Below, piece by piece: positions 63,501 through 64,000 of a stretch of DNA of 64,000 nucleotides. Within the stretch, counting starts at the first letter, position 1; each line of letters opens with the position of its first letter. Source of the stretch: Saccharina japonica (Eukaryota > Sar > Phaeophyceae > Laminariales > Laminariaceae); the NCBI GenBank assembly GCA_008828725.1, contig MEHQ01003846.1, positions 123,082 through 187,081 of the forward strand, in the 5' to 3' direction. The position numbers and the translations under genes were made by a program. The notes under the pieces are model-generated. The model ran no database searches, was not told where the DNA came from, and saw only the letters and a list, made by a program, of their open reading frames with translations.

Positions 63501-64000
63501 CTCAAAACCAAAGTTGTTTAACGCTGGATTGTACCGACTTGTTCATGTTTCATGTTGCATGACAACCAACTACGACGGCAGGTACGACTGCGAGTATATG
63601 CCACTGCTTTTGCACAAAGCAGTCCAGCAGTCCAGTGCAGGGTGCACATGATGACTGCAGGGAGCTTACGGGTTGGTACGCTCAAGCTTTCGCTTCGACT
63701 ACGAATACGACTGTTTGTTGTACTAAGTTGTAACACAAGCGAAGCACATCTTTCCGGCAGCACACATACATAACCGGCAGGAAAAAAAGCGAAAAAAGGA
63801 GGACAAGCCATAATAAAGGCCTCGTACGTACGAGTAGCTGACTGCGATTGATCGCCAACACACACACCTCAATCGTTTCCCGAAACGTAATGAAGAAGGC
63901 TGGGACGCTAAAGTATTCCGTGGAGTTGTTGTTGCCGAGCGCGTCGTCCGTGTCCTCGCTGCTGCTGGCAGCCGCTCCACCATCCTCGCTGCTGCTGTCC
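52789..64000 (-). CDS. FTR1: FTR1-family high-affinity iron permease, 7 exons seen, 5' end outside window
   Basis: The minus-strand join 64000-63868, 60206-60009, 57684-57595, 55381-55247, 54390-54252, 53715-53636, 52984-52789 is phase-compatible (GT...AG throughout) and spells an FTR1 iron permease. FTR1 proteins are multi-pass membrane permeases that take Fe(III) from a multicopper ferroxidase (established for yeast). Both hallmark RExxE iron motifs are present: RETIE after FFITF (exon A) and REGIE in [17 protein letters not shown] (exon D). [21 protein letters not shown] (exons E/F) is the conserved later segment. Hydrophobic helices are evident in every exon from B to E. N-terminal of the first helix is a Ser/Asp/Glu-rich, probably non-membrane stretch; the start codon lies past 64000. 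The last exon shows frame discrepancies (see exon G). Whether a ferroxidase partner is nearby cannot be seen. Confidence 0.9.
53034..53200. repeat. (GGGT)n array in FTR1 intron F-G
   Basis: GGGTGGGTGGGT tracts at 53035-53085, 53100-53130 and 53140-53195, with TGGTGAAGTGG interruptions. On the FTR1 sense strand it is a C-rich [12 protein letters not shown] tract, close to the acceptor of exon G. Confidence 0.9.
53636..53715 (-). CDS. FTR1: FTR1 exon F
   Basis: Completes an Ala codon with the last base of exon E and encodes [26 protein letters not shown]. Acceptor TCACACAG, donor [15 protein letters not shown] is a conserved FTR1 signature after the second motif. Confidence 0.93.
53745..54065. 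repeat. About 41-bp minisatellite in FTR1 intron E-F
   Basis: Seven to eight units of GTCAAGGGGGTTTCCATAGG, TGGTGAAAAGAGGCCGT. It extends almost to the exon F acceptor (53716), so the intron is largely satellite. Confidence 0.85.
54252..54390 (-). CDS. FTR1: FTR1 exon E
   Basis: 46 codons plus one base: [40 protein letters not shown] and VLLFIA. Two membrane helices joined by a basic loop. Acceptor CACCCGCAG, donor GTGAGA at 54251. Confidence 0.92.
54935..55220. mobile_element. M1-related and M2 MITEs in FTR1 intron D-E
   Basis: M1-related: TTAGCCCTTTTAGGCATGCG to CTGCAGTACTAAAAGGGGTAA (54935-55050). M2: ATTAAATAGGACAAAA, TAGGTTTTTG and TAGGTCCTACTTACTACGG (55120-55220), degenerate at its ends and 25 bp from exon D. 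Confidence 0.65.
55247..55381 (-). CDS. FTR1: FTR1 exon D (second RExxE motif)
   Basis: 45 codons in phase 0, acceptor TTTCTTCAG, donor GTGCGA at 55246. [20 protein letters not shown] leads to [19 protein letters not shown] and TSSNYE. REGIE is the second iron-coordinating motif of FTR1, in a membrane helix. The strongest family-specific evidence in the window. Confidence 0.95.
55400..55436. repeat. (CA)n / A-rich microsatellite
   Basis: ACACACACAAAAAAAAAAAA followed by ACACACACACACAC, in FTR1 intron C-D just downstream of exon D's acceptor. Confidence 0.8.
56113..57066. repeat. (ATGG)n arrays and 658-bp tandem duplication in FTR1 intron C-D
   Basis: A block starting GCAACCGATGAATCACGCAG and ending CACATGAAGAAGGGTGGGTCGC occurs at 56113-56396 and again at 56771-57066 (offset 658). 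Each contains its own ATGG tract. Between them runs a pure (ATGG)n of about 93 units (56397-56768). Replication or unequal-exchange duplication with later expansion of the joint is likely. The HPSI and WMDG frames are artefacts. Confidence 0.95.
57270..57513 (-). mobile_element. R2 copy truncated at a poly-G run, in FTR1 intron C-D
   Basis: Plus strand: CCATGCATGGCCGTAGTGGT, CCCTCGCATCTCTACAATGC, AGCATGTCGGGTTTTCACTG to GGTGTGGCCAC, where homology stops at the G run beginning 57514. In the full-length copy, the sequence continues past GTGGCCAC. Confidence 0.7.
57514..57561. repeat. 48-bp poly-G homopolymer
   Basis: An unbroken run of 48 G on the plus strand (C in the FTR1 transcript), 33 bp downstream of the exon C donor. 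Exact length is uncertain, since homopolymers of this size are hard to sequence. Confidence 0.9.
57595..57684 (-). CDS. FTR1: FTR1 exon C
   Basis: 30 codons: [30 protein letters not shown]. Acceptor TTTTACAG, donor GTGAGT at 57594. A hydrophobic helix followed by the basic loop typical of FTR1 between the two motif-bearing halves. Confidence 0.92.
59130..59625. mobile_element. M4 MITE (59336-59545) within a larger repeat shared with 17040-17760
   Basis: The flank GTGCACTACTTTTGCCTTCTG, GAGGAGCTCTACACC, AAAGTGCTACCCGATGAA matches 17045-17150. The MITE ends CGTTAAAACGGGCCC followed by TAA. The right flank ATCATTCAGAAAA and CTCTATCGTAGCACGCGT recurs at 17705-17761. An insertion of the larger repeat carrying M4 was copied to both places. 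Confidence 0.75.
59735..59950 (+). mobile_element. tRNA-derived SINE, copy F (5'-truncated), in FTR1 intron B-C
   Basis: GAGAGCGCCTATCAATAG, GGCACGATTCGATGAGAGTC, CACGAACCGTAGTGGGGGAG, TGACCCCAGATCTGAGTTAC and the GGGATGGGAAAAACAAAACA tail. No tRNA-like head. It belongs to the B/E subfamily. Confidence 0.85.
60009..60206 (-). CDS. FTR1: FTR1 exon B
   Basis: 66 codons in phase 0, acceptor TTGACAG and donor GTGAGT. The sequence continues RETIE with [20 protein letters not shown], then [20 protein letters not shown] and [14 protein letters not shown]. Two hydrophobic helices, with a basic cytosol-like loop between them, match the second and third membrane segments of FTR1. Confidence 0.92.
60357..61945. 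repeat. R3 large dispersed repeat, copy 2 (in FTR1 intron A-B)
   Basis: Collinear with 28735-30745 but shorter by several internal deletions. Shared blocks: ACAAGGTTCCCCTCCGGGAC, GCATAGTATCATA, GATCCCGCCAAA, GTGGCGCTCAAGGT, GAAGTAGAAAAGGATGCACC, the tRNA-like box B segment, CAAGCACAGGCAGGCAGCA, CCCGGGAAATCGGCTTATCC and TGCGAAAAGTGCGAAAATTT. It is in the same + orientation as the first copy. Confidence 0.75.
61984..62080 (-). mobile_element. R2 tail-end copy in FTR1 intron A-B
   Basis: Reverse complement of the R2 anchored end: CATGCATGACCGTAGTCGTA, CCCTCGCATCCCTACAATGC, GAGCACGTCGGGTTTTCGCT. Truncated after GCAGGTATTG. Confidence 0.7.
62081..63867. other. FTR1 intron A-B, remaining part
   Basis: Contains a GCCGCTGCC tract near 62120, a T-rich stretch (62335-62362), a (GA)n microsatellite at 62594-62618 and a C-rich run near 63345. 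Several plus-strand open frames exist but none has a recognised domain. One (62760-62850) ends at a GTAAGT-like site and could be an unrelated exon; I could not support it. Confidence 0.4.
63868..64000 (-). CDS. FTR1: FTR1 exon A (partial, first RExxE motif)
   Basis: 44 codons visible: an acidic Ser-rich stretch ([20 protein letters not shown]), [11 protein letters not shown], then [11 protein letters not shown] directly before the donor GTGTGTGT at 63867. The RETIE glutamates correspond to the first iron-binding motif of FTR1. The exon continues beyond the window edge. Confidence 0.9.

Overview
This is a repeat-choked piece of a eukaryotic nuclear genome. All reconstructable introns have GT...AG ends, coding exons are short (80-370 nt) and GC-richer than their surroundings, and one intron exceeds 11 kb. 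Internal telomere-like CCCTAA/TTAGGG motifs occur. The two protein-coding genes (an Fe(II)-type cupin/JmjC-like protein with a signal peptide, and an FTR1 iron permease), the intron-rich structure and the mix of transposon families would suit a large-genome alga, perhaps a photosynthetic stramenopile. That placement is an inference and I cannot fix the species.

Layout. 1-10.6 kb: intergenic DNA made of nested dispersed repeats (R1 family, tRNA-derived SINEs, MITEs). 10.68-26.95 kb (+): a cupin_8/JmjC-like gene in seven phase-compatible exons (395 codons). Its 11.25 kb first intron holds a 113-bp higher-order satellite, MITEs and simple arrays. Its last exons, which should carry the distal His ligand, were not found. 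27-31 kb: dispersed repeats, including one copy of a roughly 2-kb duplicated block (R3). 31.05-36.12 kb: a near-perfect, spacerless 5.07-kb palindrome, abutted on the right by a decayed Ty3/gypsy fragment cut at the palindrome edge. 37-49.4 kb: MITEs and a series of tandem arrays with different monomers. 49.4-52.6 kb: remains of a hAT transposon between inverted ends, with CCGTC-rich arrays and a second inverted-end element nested inside. 52.79-64.0 kb (-): an FTR1-family iron permease gene in at least seven exons. It runs off the right edge at its 5' end and its introns hold further copies of the same repeats.

How it fits together. The two genes are transcribed convergently. Both products are plausibly iron-related (an iron-binding dioxygenase-like fold and an iron permease), but nothing shows a functional link. 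The dominant biology is the mobile-element load: a tRNA-like SINE family, piggyBac-like MITEs with TTAA ends, PIF/Harbinger-like MITEs with TAA/TTA duplications, a one-end-anchored retroposon (R2), foldback elements carrying telomere-like cores, and several satellites. Insertions are nested and give relative ages. No rRNA, CRISPR, bacterial operon or intact transposase was seen.
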